Of a DNA stretch of 64,000 nucleotides, positions 49,917 to 61,703 are shown piece after piece. Made by a program: the position numbers and the translations under genes. The stretch's first letter is position 1, and the number at the start of each line of letters is the position of its first letter. The notes beneath the pieces were generated by a model. It searched no databases. It was not told the DNA's origin and worked only from the letters and a program-made list of their open reading frames with translations. Source of the stretch: Bradysia coprophila (taxonomy: Eukaryota; Arthropoda; Insecta; Diptera; Sciaridae); contig NC_050736.1 of NCBI RefSeq assembly GCF_014529535.1, forward strand, positions 4,402,001 to 4,466,000, in the 5' to 3' direction.

Positions 49917-50040
49917 AAACAAAACTGGCTAATGCATGTTTATACGGTTCAACCACTTGCGTGTACTTTTAAATCCGTCAACGCACTGTCTTGACAGTGC
50001 TTTGAATCCGTATAAACACTCATAGCCAGTTTTGTTTGGG
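49917..50040. repeat. Inverted repeat, about 35-bp arms
   Basis: CAAACAAAACTGGCTAATG with TTTATACGGTTC at the left is mirrored by GAATCCGTATAAAC and CATAGCCAGTTTTGTTTG at the right. An inner CACTGTCTTGACAGTG palindrome lies between. The open frame across it is a by-product. Confidence 0.75.
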
Positions 50041-51426
50041 TGAGTGCACCATCTGAAAATTTGATAGGTCTTTCCTGTAAGTAATACTAATTTTTCGTGA
50101 TAACTAGAACGCCCACGAGCGTGGGTATAGTCCACTTTTACTTGCTACTCACTCACCTCTTGCTAGAGTGAAGTGTAGTCCGTTTGCACTGCGATATAAC
50201 CGCTCAATGTAGAGGTTGAGGGCTAGTAAATAACTTCTAAGAGATCGTGCTATGTGAATAATGTGGTAACCTGTTTGGAGATTAAATTCTGAATAAGTTA
50301 ACTACAGTAGAACCGATATGTGACTGCAACAGAAACGTAGTATGGTTCAAGGCGTTCAAGGCTGTATAATTGAATTTGTATGGCGTGGTGAATTTTTTGT
50401 ATGAAACGTGGTGTGTAACCCGCGTATCTGCATCTGCGTGACCTACTTCCCCAAAGAATACAGCCTTGGTATGGTTGACTACAAATCACGCTAAATTCGA
50501 TTTATTGTCTATGTCTCTGTAAGGCGTTTGAGCTAATTATACATGACATGAATCTCACCTGTTCAGAGATATGCTATGCTATAAACATGTTTAGCGACTC
50601 AGCGTGAGTTTGCTTAATTTATAACTCGACATGGAATTCTGTCACAGAGGTATTATTCACATTTCACTCAGAAATCCATGCAGAGCAAGAACATTCATTA
50701 TTTTATTTTCATACGAAAAACACTTTTTTTTTCAATTTCAATGTGAATCTCTAAGGGGTATTGTTTTGCAGTTCCTATAATTATAGTTGCTGCAAATGCA
50801 AACAGACTAAGTGAAAACGGTATTTCTTTCACATTGAGGTACCAACTTGAAAACTGTTCGATGCGTGAATTTTAGATGGAATTTTTATCATTCAACACAA
50901 TCCTTGTTTTATCTTTTGTTGAATTAAAAAAAAATGTCCAAAGAAAGTTGTTCGTTGCATAGTGACTCTGTGACTCAAATAGGTACGAGAAAAAAACATT
51001 TCCAAGCTATACACATTTGAGGACTATTCTGCTCTGAAAACGAAAAAAAAAATATCAATGAAAATTCTAGTGAAATAATAAAGGATTGGAAAGCGTTTAT
51101 CCGACCATTTGTTACATGCTACGTTGTGCTTGTTCTTACTTTTTCATTAAAGAGAATTATTCCACACACGATTTTTTTAGTTTGTTTGTGCAAAGAGGTG
51201 TGGTAAAGCGATAACGTACGGTTTTTCTATCAACGAACACCAAAAGCAAACGTTTCAGTTTTTTAATCGAACGAATGTGCAGTTTTTTTCTTTTCTTTTG
51301 AAGTCACTATGATGTATAACCTTATTCACACAGTAATATGATGGCTCTTTTTTTTACATTTTTTTGCAACATAGAGTGCATTAACGTCAGAGATACATAG
51401 GCGTATATTAGTGCTATTACCTATTG

Positions 51427-51770
51427 ATTTTATTCAAACACGTGATGTAAAGTTAGCTTTACTTCATCACGTAGCTAAAACGTTACCTCAAGTTTTTGAA
51501 TAAAATACCTTACTCGGCAATGCGGTAAATGATGTAAATGGTACTTCTTGTGTGTTTACTGACTTTGGCTACGCCTCGATCGGCAAATTTCACGCAAGAA
51601 GTACCATTTCCATTATTTGCCACATTGGTAAGTAATGTACTATTAAACGCAGCGAGTAACAAGGGAAAAAAGATGAAAAGTACAGATTTGGTGTGTGTTG
51701 ATCCGAGACGAAGCTGAAGTCAATAAACACACGAAAACCAGACTTTTCATTTTTATCCTGAGTTATGTAG
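51427..51770. repeat. Cluster of three adjacent hairpins
   Basis: First, nested at 51427-51507: outer ATTTTATTCAAA / TTTGAATAAAAT with inner ACGTGATG.AAAG / CTTTACTTCATCACGT. Second, at about 51513-51637: TGGTACTTCTTG / CAAGAAGTACCA with matching outer TTACT..GG blocks. Third, at about 51660-51770: GATGAAAAGT / ACTTTTCAT with an inner GTGTGT..GA block. No ORF. Confidence 0.7.
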
Positions 51771-53007
51771 TGGATTCTACATGCTCAGGGCGTCGAAAGA
51801 ACTAGCCGATCTCAGCTCGATATACAGACCTCTCATTTATCAAATCAAATCAATATATTTCGAATAAATGACGTAATTTTGTTAAGTCTTATCACACCTT
51901 CATTACCGTGTACTAAATTTAGTTAGGGTCACAGTTTTTTGGAAACATGTTTCAACAAAGAGTGTTAGTCTGTCTGAAAGCCTTTTACATGTAATTCAGT
52001 TTATTTATGCCATCAAAAGTTTTTTATGAGCATATCAAAACCAGAGACATCAATGTGTAGAGAGTGAGTGATCGATGAGACTGTTACAGCCTTTTTATGT
52101 AACTTATCAATGTAAAACCGAATCAACAGCTAGTAACAGTATGTCAATATGCGTGTTGACGCTGCTGATAATAAAATACTGTGAATTCTCCATATTATAT
52201 TATAACAACGTTCTCATGTCGACAACTTTCGTGGAAATAACAAAACAAAGTAGAATTGAGTCACTATTTCGTGTAACATAGTATCGAAATGACAGCAGCC
52301 ACTGCACCGGCCCAGCAATTAGATTACGACTTTGTAGAAGAAATAATTCGCTAAATTATTCCGCTTTTAATTCCATTTAATTTTAACCAACAATGCAATT
52401 TCGTCCTCGCAACGTTTTCCAATAAATATACTCCATACCTACCACAATGTAAAATAAGTTGCATTGCAGCGCATTATGTACATATAAATCGCAACCACAG
52501 CGGGAATGTTTAATGTGATAAAATGGTTTCTACATAATTTCATAACTAAATATTTTTCAAGAGAATGTGCAAGTTCCGCAAGAAATAATAATTGGAACAT
52601 TTGCAGATTCTTTTAAAATCAAAGTAATTTGAAATTGAGAAATAAATTGAGTTCCTTTTATAGAGAAGACAATTAATAATGATGAAAGCGGATGATAATT
52701 GTTTTCCAAATGAGAAAAACATTTTTAATGGACAATGTTTGGGTAGAAATTAAAGATAAAAATGCGGTCCTTTTTGCGATTAGTTCCCTTATTTTTAAAA
52801 ACATCGACTTTTAATTTGACTAATGCAATGCGGTCATTACATAGCATGTCAAAAAAATTAATTAAAATTTAAATGAATATCTTGAGAAGAGGGATGCTTA
52901 AATGAAGTAATAGATCCAATAGTGAAACTGCTGATATAGTTGCCGCCTGTGAAATGGTTAAAACGATTACTGCTCAGCTATTGAAATATCGGTGCCGAGG
53001 AATTTAG

Positions 53008-53540
53008 CGCCGCGCGAGATTCCTACACTAGAGGAAGGAATATAAGGAAAAAGTGGAAATAAATGCGAACTCGATTCTCAGTATTTTTCGACCAGCAGAA
53101 TATTGGAATTGGGTGCGAACTTGATTTTGGGCACTTTTCGAGTAACAAATTGGAAATAGGTGCGAACTAGATTTTTGGTGTTTCAACCGTGAAATGTAAG
53201 GAGAAGGAGTTTTGTTCGTTCCTCGTGAATTCGCCCTTTTACGAAATGTAAGGAGAAAGAGTTGTGTTCGAGTTCCTAGAGGATTCATACTTTTACGAAA
53301 TGTAGCGTAACGTTTTGTTCGTTCCTATGGAGTTCATTCTCTTATGAAATATAGCCTAAGGGCCTTTTTGCCTTTTTTCTCAAGGTTTATCAAAAAAAAA
53401 TGATCAAAATCAAGTTCGCACCCAATACCAATAAGTTGGTCGAAAAATTCTGAAAATCAAGTTCCACTTTTTTTTTAAATTGAGAAAATTCAAAATGTAA
53501 AACCGAAAATGTATGGCGCGCGAGATTCCACTTCTAGTAA
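53008..53540. repeat. Block of short, partly inverted tandem repeats
   Basis: A unit around GTGCGAACTTGATTTT recurs near 53068, 53112 and 53160 and appears inverted (AAATCAAGTTCGCACCCAAT) near 53406 and again near 53455. A second unit around TTTTACGAAATGTAAGGAGA recurs near 53235, 53290 and 53340, with an earlier copy near 53190. GCGCGAGATTCC brackets the block at about 53012 and 53519. Confidence 0.7.
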
Positions 53541-54068
53541 AGGAAACTCGCACGGCGCGAAATTCCCTTTATTACTGTATAAACGTAGAAATTTCACACC
53601 GTATTGGCGTTGAACGTTTTTGTTTTATTTTATTGACCAACCATCAACCCTATCAATTGAATTTTTTTGTTTTCATAAACGTGATTATTGGAACTGAAAA
53701 AAAGCATAATTAATGCGAAACTCCATAATTAATAGATAAATAATCCATCAAGCAACATTTCACGATTTTCGTTGTGCATACAAATGAATAAAAATGCTGC
53801 TAGCTCGTTTGTAATTTCAAGTCAATTAAAAATATTTATAATTATGCTAAGGGATCGTTCATGAAACATGAAAAATGAGACAAGAAAAATAGTTAGTTGA
53901 TGACAAAGTACACTAAATTAAAGTTACAGTCTCTAGGAGTAATTATTAAGCCAATTTAGTAACTTCCTATTTACATATCTACGAGAAAAGATCCAAAAAT
54001 GCCAATCGGTACCGAAAACTCGGTAATTAAGGGTGCGCACTGCGCACTAATAGTTCGAAATTATTTTT

Positions 54069-54266
54069 TCATGCTTCGGGGCCGAAAATGAGGGTAATTT
54101 TTCGAATTTTCTCGGGTTTCCGGTCCTCTGCACGAAAACTCACATGTGCACCTGTTTAGGACGGTTGATTTAAGGCACTTTCGCTTGTAGACCTCACTTC
54201 GTTCGGCCTACAATCCACGAAATTGCCTAAAATCAATCGTCCAAAACAGGTACACAAATGACTATT
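54069..54266 (+). repeat. About 197-bp dispersed repeat with a palindromic half, copy 1
   Basis: The inner part is itself a hairpin: GGACGGTTGATTTAAGGCA faces TGCCTAAAATCAATCGTCC. The whole is repeated inverted at 57152-57346, including the outer TCATGCTTCGG block and CAGGTACACAAATGACTATT. Confidence 0.8.
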
Positions 54267-55523
54267 TTATTAGCAGTTTCTTTATCAGGGGTCAATTAAA
54301 CCCTGGGTACAGTAAAACCAATGAAATCGACTTTTTTCAAAAGGCGCCCAGAAAAATATTTTAAATTCATTTCAAAACGATCTACTTGTGTGGGGATCTA
54401 GTGATTTCATGCAAAAGTAGCGATGGCTCATGACCTTTCAAAAAAAAATTGTTCAGACGCACCGTGGAACCATTATTTCGTTCGTCTTAAATGAACGATA
54501 TCTGATGATAATAATCCATAATTAATTAAACATAAATGAACGAGGTATTTTAAAAAAAGTTTTTGAAATTGATATTGTTTGTGGGTTTATTACAAATTGT
54601 TACAGTGTACATTAATATCAATAAATCGTGCCAAAAGGGATATGCATTTGATAGACAATCCCATTGTTAGCCTTTTTAAATTTATTTTTATAATTAATCT
54701 TGAATCGATTCACATGTAGTATAGGCGAAACGCTCTATATGATGCATAAACTCAGTTAGTTACCGTAGCTTCACACAGCCACGTACGTATCGAATTTCTT
54801 TTGTTCTATTTCAAATATGACAATTAGAAGAAAAGAGATTTGATACGTACGTCCCTATATGTAAGGCCAGTTTGTTATCAAACAAATGTTGGTATAACGA
54901 TTTACAAACTTTTTTCGTCAAACAATTAGAAAACGAAGTGACTATTTACAGGCGCCTGCGAATAGTCTTTACATTCTAGAAAATGCTATTCGTAGGCGCC
55001 GGCGAATAGTCAAATTAGTATTGAAAATGCTATTCGCAGGCGCCGGCGAATAGTCAAATTAGTATTGAAAATACTATTCGCAGGCGCTGGCGAATAGTCA
55101 AAGTATTATTGAAAATGCTATTCGCAGGCGCCAGCGAATAGTCAAAGTATTATTGAAAATGCTATTCGCAGGCACCATCACATCGTAGTTCATAGAAACA
55201 ATTGCTGTGAGATTGGTTATGAGCGCAAATGATAGGGGGTGGTGAACTGATGTCATTATAGAACCAATCAGCCGACGCGGACCACCTTCACTAGCAAGCT
55301 ATGACAAACTATTTAAAAAAATATTTTTCGTAGAAATGCCCATTGACCATTTTTCGAACGACCGTACGTCCTAAGTGCTTATCTATAACATTTAATTATA
55401 ATAAATTAATTATCTCGTATGATGGTTTCCTATTACACGTAGGCAACTTTCACTGATCTAAAACAAATATTTTTAATATAAATGTACATATATCCTGATG
55501 TAATTAGAATTTTCTTCCTGTAG

Positions 55524-55985
55524 TACCAAAACAGAAAAGCAGAAATAAGACGTAGGATTGGTCTTGCATGGGCAGCGTTCGGAAAACTCAGACTAATTTT
55601 CAAAAGCAAAATGAATAATAGTCTGAAACGCAAAGTTTTCGACTGTTGTGTCTTTCCAGTGCTCACTTATGGAGCGGAAACGTTAACTTTAACGAAAGCA
55701 TCCGAAGATAAATTGAGAGTGACACAAAGAGCCATGGAACGGAGTATGCTTGGAATAACACTCAGAGACAGAATGACGAATCAATGGATTCGACAACAAA
55801 CCAGGGTCGTTGATGTCATGGAAAGAATAGCATCTCTGAAATGGAGCTGGGCGGGACATATTGCAAGAAGGACAGACGAACGTTGGACCAAAAAGATCAT
55901 GAACTGGCGACCATATAAAAGACGAGCTATAGGTAGACCGCTTCGCGTCGCTCCATCCCTGGACGTTTTCACCACCTGGGTCTAA
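55524..55985 (+). pseudogene. Non-LTR retrotransposon RT C-terminal fragment (RTE-like)
   Basis: An open frame after a TAG carries typical post-RT sequence: EIRRRIGLAWAAFGKLR, FDCCVFPVLTYGAETLTLTK, LRVTQRAMERSMLGITLRDR, IRQQTRVVDVMERI and LKWSWAGHIARR. Homology stops near 55943 (AIGRP), after which the frame reads unrelated residues and stops. There is no catalytic domain and no start, so this is a dead, truncated insertion nested in the foldback element. An ATG at 55611 is incidental. Confidence 0.85.
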
Positions 55986-56196
55986 AACACACCTTTTTGA
56001 TCCTTGATATGTAACATACTATTTCGGTATTTTTATCGTTTCGCTTTAGCAACGGACAACGTATGACGAAAGTCTTCTAATGTGCGAAAATCTGAGTGTT
56101 AAGATGTAAATTTGGAATGTAGAGTGATTTTGAAGGTGAAATTTGAAATGAAAAATTGGTGCCAGGGTTTCTAAAAAATTCTAACAATAGACCGTG

Positions 56197-57141
56197 CACC
56201 CAAAAAAATGAAATTTTGGATGTACATTAAAATCGCCCAATTTCTACGAGTAACCAGTAGAAAGTACGTTTTGTATGTACAATTTACGGTTGAGTAAACC
56301 ATTGGTCTTATCGCGTTTTTGGTGGTTTTATCCGTACGTTGATGTACACTTTATTCGTACATTGTTGTACATTTAATCTGTACTTATTACAGTTCAACTG
56401 TCACAGTTGCAATTGTGATTTCTATATTTCAACCAATTTGACCTCATTCCGCTCCTCAGATATCTTTTTTTCAATTATTTTCTTAGACAACAATAATTTT
56501 TGTTGGTTGAATTAAAAATTAAATGAAAATGTTAAAAAAATAATCTGACGCGGGTTTGATTCGAAATTACGCAGAGGGCAGCCACATCAAGAATTCATAA
56601 CTTTGATCTGATGAGGCGGATCAAGGTGATTGATAAATGAAAGGTTGCTCGTAAAATTTGCAAATCGGGAAATATTTAAATATGAAATAAAATTTTTACA
56701 AAATCTAGAAGTACAACCTACATTTTGATACGTCGTATCTGAAACTAAAAAAGCACCACTGTGCCAATCAATTATTTACTTTACTTTACTTTTCAACCGT
56801 CAATTAGAAGCTAGTCGAAATACACTTCGATTCTCTCAATATGACCTGTTAGCTCAGCGGGAAAGTCTTAGCCTGGAGTGCGAGAGGTACCCGGTTCAAA
56901 TCCATTGAAAACTTTATTTTTTGCTGGTAATATTTTTTCAAAACTAAAAAACAGATGATATGATATGATTGTATCATTACGAAGCACTAATTAGCTTTGA
57001 TCTATTTTAAAATAGACAAATAAACGTCAAAGTCTATATGACACTTACTGTACGTTTTAAATGTACATGGTGTACGGATGAGTAAACAATTGGTCATATC
57101 GCGTTTTTGGATGATTAAAACGTAGAACCTTTTTTTGGGTG
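56197..57141. mobile_element. Possible nested element with CACCCAAAAAAA ends
   Basis: CACCCAAAAAAA at 56197 and its inverse TTTTTTTGGGTG at 57130-57141 bound 945 bp. Inside, a block containing ATTGGTC and ATCGCGTTTTTGG occurs twice in direct orientation (about 56280-56335 and 57073-57125). The combination of inverted tips and direct subterminal repeats does not fit one known class. Confidence 0.5.
56847..56911 (+). other. Degenerate tRNA-like sequence with A and B boxes
   Basis: TTAGCTCAGCGGG matches a polymerase III A box and GGTTCAAATCC a B box, with near-normal spacing. The acceptor and T-arm stems do not pair properly and no clean anticodon arm forms. It is therefore a tRNA pseudogene or tRNA-derived SINE head, not a working tRNA. 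Confidence 0.6.
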
Positions 57142-57151
57142 TGGGAAGTGT

Positions 57152-57346
57152 AATAGTCATTTGTGTCATTTGGACGATTGATTTTAGGCAATTTCGCGGA
57201 TTGTAGGCCGAACGAGGTGAGGTCTACAAGCGAAAGTGCCTTATATCAACCGTCCCAAACAGGTACACATGTGAATGTTCATGCAAAGGGCCGAAAATCC
57301 AAGAAAATTTGAAAAATTTCCCCATTTTCGGCCCGAAGCATGAAAA
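57152..57346 (-). repeat. About 195-bp dispersed repeat, inverted copy 2
   Basis: Inverse of 54069-54266, with the same internal hairpin (GGACGATTGATTTTAGGCA and the TCAACCGTCC side). It lies inside the 54.9-58.7 kb foldback element, whereas copy 1 lies outside, so it moves independently. Confidence 0.8.
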
Positions 57347-58745
57347 TAACTTATTTTTAATTGATGTAGATTTTTATTCTGCAGAACAAAAGTGTGAACA
57401 GAAAATCTGAAAGATGTCTTCTTGATTTTATATTTCACTTTAAAATCTGTAATCTGAATAAGCCTAAAATGATATCTCGATACATTCTAATTCATTCTAA
57501 TTGGATTCTTACTAAGATTCTAATAAGTGGGATGGCAATAATATTTTTCAATAATTTCTATAAAAATTTTTTAACATTTTTTTCAATGCTTTCATGGTAA
57601 ATCTTCTTTTTATTGAAATATGAAACTTTTTTCTCAAAATCGTACACGGTCTATTGTATTTTCCTTGTACAAAATAGCCGCAATGCGGCTACTAAAACAA
57701 CTGGATTTACTTGGACATAATGGTCACAAAGCACTGTAGCTGATGAAGCGATTGGATTTTCCTGATACAGAATTTCCACAAAGTGGCTATCCTTGTACAG
57801 ACCTCACGGCACTATGGCAAATAAAACAACTGGATTTCCTTATACAGACAGAATTACTACAAAGTATTGTAGCTATCAAAATGGCTTCAATTTCCTTGTA
57901 CAGAATGGCCACAAAGTCTGACCTGATGTGAAATTTTTTAGCCTAAACTGAATTAACTGAAATCTTAAAATCTGAATATATATTCAATCTGAAATGATCA
58001 GATCAGTTTCAGGTTCAGATTGATCTGACATTTTTAGGAAAGTTTCAATTATTAGTTAAACAGATCACTTCAGATTTTAGCTCAAACTGAATCTGAAAAA
58101 TCCGATCTAAAATTATCAGATTCGGAACAAATTCAGTTGACTGATTTAATATCCACTTTTTTCAGATCAGATCAATCCAGAAACAATCTGTTTCAAGTCC
58201 TATCAGTCAAGCCAGATGAGACGTGAGCACATGTACATCACATTTAGACTCATATGAAAAAATATTTTTAATTAATCGGTCAGGTGTGGTCAAGGAAGGT
58301 GACCCGCGGGCTGTTTCGTTCAACAATGATTTCAGCTCCCGACCATGTATCATTTGCACTTACAACCGATCACAAAAGAACTGCTTATATTACTGTATTC
58401 TTGCCATAAACGATTATGTGAGAATAGCTCCATTATTATAAAAACGCTATTCGCAGGCACACAAGTATCGAATGGCCGAGAATACTAGATGTGATGGCGC
58501 GGCGCCTTGTGTGCCTGCGAATAGCGTTTTTATAATAATGGAGCTATTCGCCGGCGCCTGCGAATAGCATTTTCAATAATAATGTGACTATTCGCCTTCG
58601 CCTGCGAATAGCATTTTCAATAATACTTTGTCTATTCGCCGGCGCCTGCGAATAGCATTTTCAGTAATACTTTAACTATTCGCAGGTGCTTGCGAATAGC
58701 ACTTTCTAGAATGTAAAGACTGTTCGCAGGCGCCTGCGAATAGCA

Positions 58746-60495
58746 TCTATCATTAGAAAATTATTGGAATATCGGATCTGCATTCTACCCCTGTAAGTTA
58801 GCAACAGGAATTTATTGCGAAGTGATTCACACAGAGGGTAACCACAGAGAAACCACAAATCAATTTACGAGTGTCAACTAAATAATTGCTTCTGTTTCAA
58901 CAAAATACAATTTCAAAATTCGAGTGAAGTAGTCATTTGTTTACTGGGTGAAATTTTTTTTGAATCGGACACATCATTTTTGTTTCCGGACATTTATCGT
59001 GGCATCGATAGGGAATTTCAAGGTGATTATTTCGTAGAAGAAGTTTTTTTTTAAACGGTCTCTCCGGCTCGGGGCGACTCTAAGAAAATTTGAAAATTTC
59101 AAAATCATGACTTTTTCAGAAAAATTTTCCCCGAAATGGACCGACCCGGCCGGTTTTGATCTAATGGTAGTTTGTAGAGAATTGACAGACGATTCTAATA
59201 AAAGTATCGTCGGGTCAAAAGGTTGTAGCTGTGAGTCAGGGTGAGGCATCAAAGTCCAATTTTATGGTTTCGTCAATGAGCACCCTAACCGATTTTTCAT
59301 TTTTTTAGCTTAAAATGAAGGCCAGCACATCCCATTTAACATATCAAAAAATTGGGAGGGGGTTTCAGCCCACATTCCTGAGATTTTTTAATGGAAATGT
59401 ATGGAAAGTTCGACTAAAAATGAAATTAATTGCTGTTTTCTGGTTGTCTCTAGTCTACCGAACAATTATATGCACTAACAAGAAATTTAACATTTTTACT
59501 TTGTGAATGTGGACAACTTTCACAGATTTTTTCACCATCGGGAAGCTTTCTGGTCATGTCTAGCTCATCCACTTCAGTTGCTACCATATCTTATAGCCTG
59601 ATACCGCACCTTGTACAAGTTCTATTTTCTGACCAGAATTGTCATCAACAAAGTGACATTTGGTCACTGCATCTTGAGTGGAGAAAATAGGGTTATTCCA
59701 GCCTCACTCATGGAAAGAAAATTTTCTAATTTCTGAAGGAGTAAGTCGTGTAAGGAGAATATTCCATCGACCAGTTGGGTATGATGAAAACGAAATTTTT
59801 ATCAAATTAAGGCCAGGTGAAGTTGTTTAATATCGCAAAATTTGTAAACAGATTCACCTGCCCTTTAAGAAATTTTCAAGGACAAACTTTAAAATGACAA
59901 TTTATTGTTGTGACCCGATGATAGTGAACCGAATCGATTAAATTGTCACACTCAAACCTAATAAAACGACCGTAGGGAAGCTACAGATATTTCTTTTTTC
60001 GTAGATTCCGAAGAGCAATAAAGTTTCTATTTTTAATTGAATTGAATCGAAGCCAAACATTTATTGCATTTAATTACACTTTAGAATCGGAATGGTGTAA
60101 TTGGAAATTTGATTGTCCAATAAAATGCAGCTAAATCAAAGCTTTCCAACAATAAAAAGTTGTTGTATGGCTTTGTTAGCTTTAAACTGAAACTGTCGTT
60201 AAAATTAGATTAAACGAATGGACAGCAATGTACTTTTTGCTTATAAACTTGTAGTATGTAGTTTATTATCCGTATATTAAATGGACATCTCTGGAATAGA
60301 ATCAACCTTTAAGAGACCTATGAATTCCATGCTCGACAATTTGAATCGTAAAAATGTTCTACTTTTACGGTGCGTGGAGACGGAAATAAATAAATTAATT
60401 TCCAATAAATAACATTTTACAAAACGAGGCATTTTCGACATTCACTCAATCACAGACACACATTTAAAAGACTAGCTACTGCATGCAAGTCCGCT
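58746..60495. other. Intergenic, no gene recognised
   Basis: AT-rich. A minus-strand open frame at 58974-59252 and a plus one at 59315-59506 have no recognisable motif or splice context. The right end should include the 3' UTR of the yellow-g-like gene. Confidence 0.5.
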
Positions 60496-61703
60496 CTACC
60501 AACAACCTTGCATCACAGACAATTGCTGAACAGCACCACATCCAACGGTATTCTGCATAAAATCGGGGAAATTGCTTTCCAAGACACGCATTCGTGAACG
60601 CTTATAATCAGCTAGCGCATGGGTGGCCAGCTGGCATGTGTCACTTCGATATACCGGCTTGAAATTGGCTTGTGAGAAGCATGCGTTCGTGTCCCATCGG
60701 AAAACTTCTGATTGTCCTTCGTTTCGGAAGAAAATAGCTGATCCGTTATCGGTTCCGATTATCACGATTTTGTTTGGTTTAACTCCAACATCTAACAAAA
60801 GTCATCAATTGTATTACTGGATCAACATTTGATTTTTAAAGTTAACATACCTGTGATGCGACCTTGAGCGATGCCTTTGCGTAAATACTCTGTTTTGATG
60901 GAGAACACTCGTTTCGATCCCAAATAGGTGAAATACAGCACTGTGCTGCCACACGATTTACGTACTAATGCCAAATACAATACATCTTTCCTTGAACTAC
61001 CGGATATAACAGCCTTTGGTAGCACGACTCTGAATCCACGTGACGCTTGTACATCGAAAACGATAATTGCACGTGTCGATGCATCGCTTACATAGACAAA
61101 GCATTTGCCATCAGATGCATAATCGATGGCAAGATATTGCAGCCTCGAAGTCTTCGAAGTTAGTCCATCGAGTGTGATAACTTTGAGAACTTTCTTCGTT
61201 TTTAGACTGATAGCCACAACTTTCGGTGGGCATCGTCGAACCGGATTTTCAAGTGTTTGGACGATACCAACATCCAAAACCCAGAGAATGTTATTGTTGT
61301 CTATATACAAATCAACGACAGATTGAAAGGCTTGACAATTTCCTTCTTCTTGCATACTCCAGCAAGGAAACGGCTCCAAAGTGGTGTGACAACTGCCTTC
61401 TTTCAAATTCGTTCTGACTAGCGTCGCTGGATTACCATATTTATATCTGGGAAGCGCCAGATATACGTCATCACCGGTTATCTGGGCTCTTGTTGCAATT
61501 ATGTTCTTGCTTATGTACTTGTTGGAATTCTTATACAAAGACTTAGTAGATGGACAAGGCCAGGCGAATGTTGCCCCAGTCCATTGAAGCGATGGTGATG
61601 TTTTCTGATGATCATCTGGTATTATACCATATGGGGTACTTTGGGCGAATGCGACTTTTTGAGCAACCGCCACCATAATTACCACAATAATGGCTTCGCG
61701 CAT
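60496..61703 (-). CDS. Yellow-g-like protein (MRJP/yellow family)
   Basis: Two exons (61703-60851 and 60791-60496) give 382 residues. There is a signal peptide (MREAIIVVIMVAVAQKVAFA), then the MRJP/yellow beta-propeller with LQWTGATFAWPC, YISKNIIATR, DVYLALPRYKYGNPATL, CQAFQSVVDLYIDNN, LWVLDVGIVQTLENPVRRC, KSCGSTVLYFTYLGSKR and IGTDNGSAIFFRN, and a tail ending in ESNFPDF. This arrangement fits the yellow-g/g2 branch; in flies and mosquitoes those genes act in follicle cells for eggshell strength and desiccation resistance. I cannot separate g from g2. Secreted; no catalytic residues assigned to the family. Confidence 0.9.

Larger units (their letters stand above)
42977..54940. other. 12 kb gene-poor, repeat-rich region
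   Basis: No host gene recognised; the short open frames are isolated, lack splice context and often lie in repeats. Contents listed separately: a 165-bp diverged repeat (43428-43710), a perfect hairpin (46889-46944), a 476-bp tandem repeat (47521-48530), an 86-bp tandem repeat (49124-49430), hairpins (49917-50040, 51427-51770), a short-repeat block (53008-53540) and a palindromic dispersed repeat (54069-54266). Confidence 0.5.
54941..58745. mobile_element. 3.8 kb foldback element with ends of 44-bp palindromic units
   Basis: The left end (54941-55185) and right end (58441-58745) are inverted arrays of about five 44-bp units with core CTATTCGCAGGCGCCGGCGA, which is itself nearly palindromic. 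Even the atypical outermost unit (TTTACATTCTAGAAA) has its mirror at the right end. Inverted similarity extends inward to about 55330 and 58255 (GCGG..CACCTTC and AAAATATTTTT). Array-built inverted ends recall Drosophila FB elements. The interior holds other repeats, not an own transposase. Confidence 0.85.

Noticed and set aside
56847-56911. Functional tRNA gene
   Set aside because: A and B boxes are present but acceptor and T stems do not pair and no clear anticodon arm forms.
58974-59252. 92-codon minus-strand frame
   Set aside because: No recognised motif, no splice context, isolated in repeat-rich DNA.
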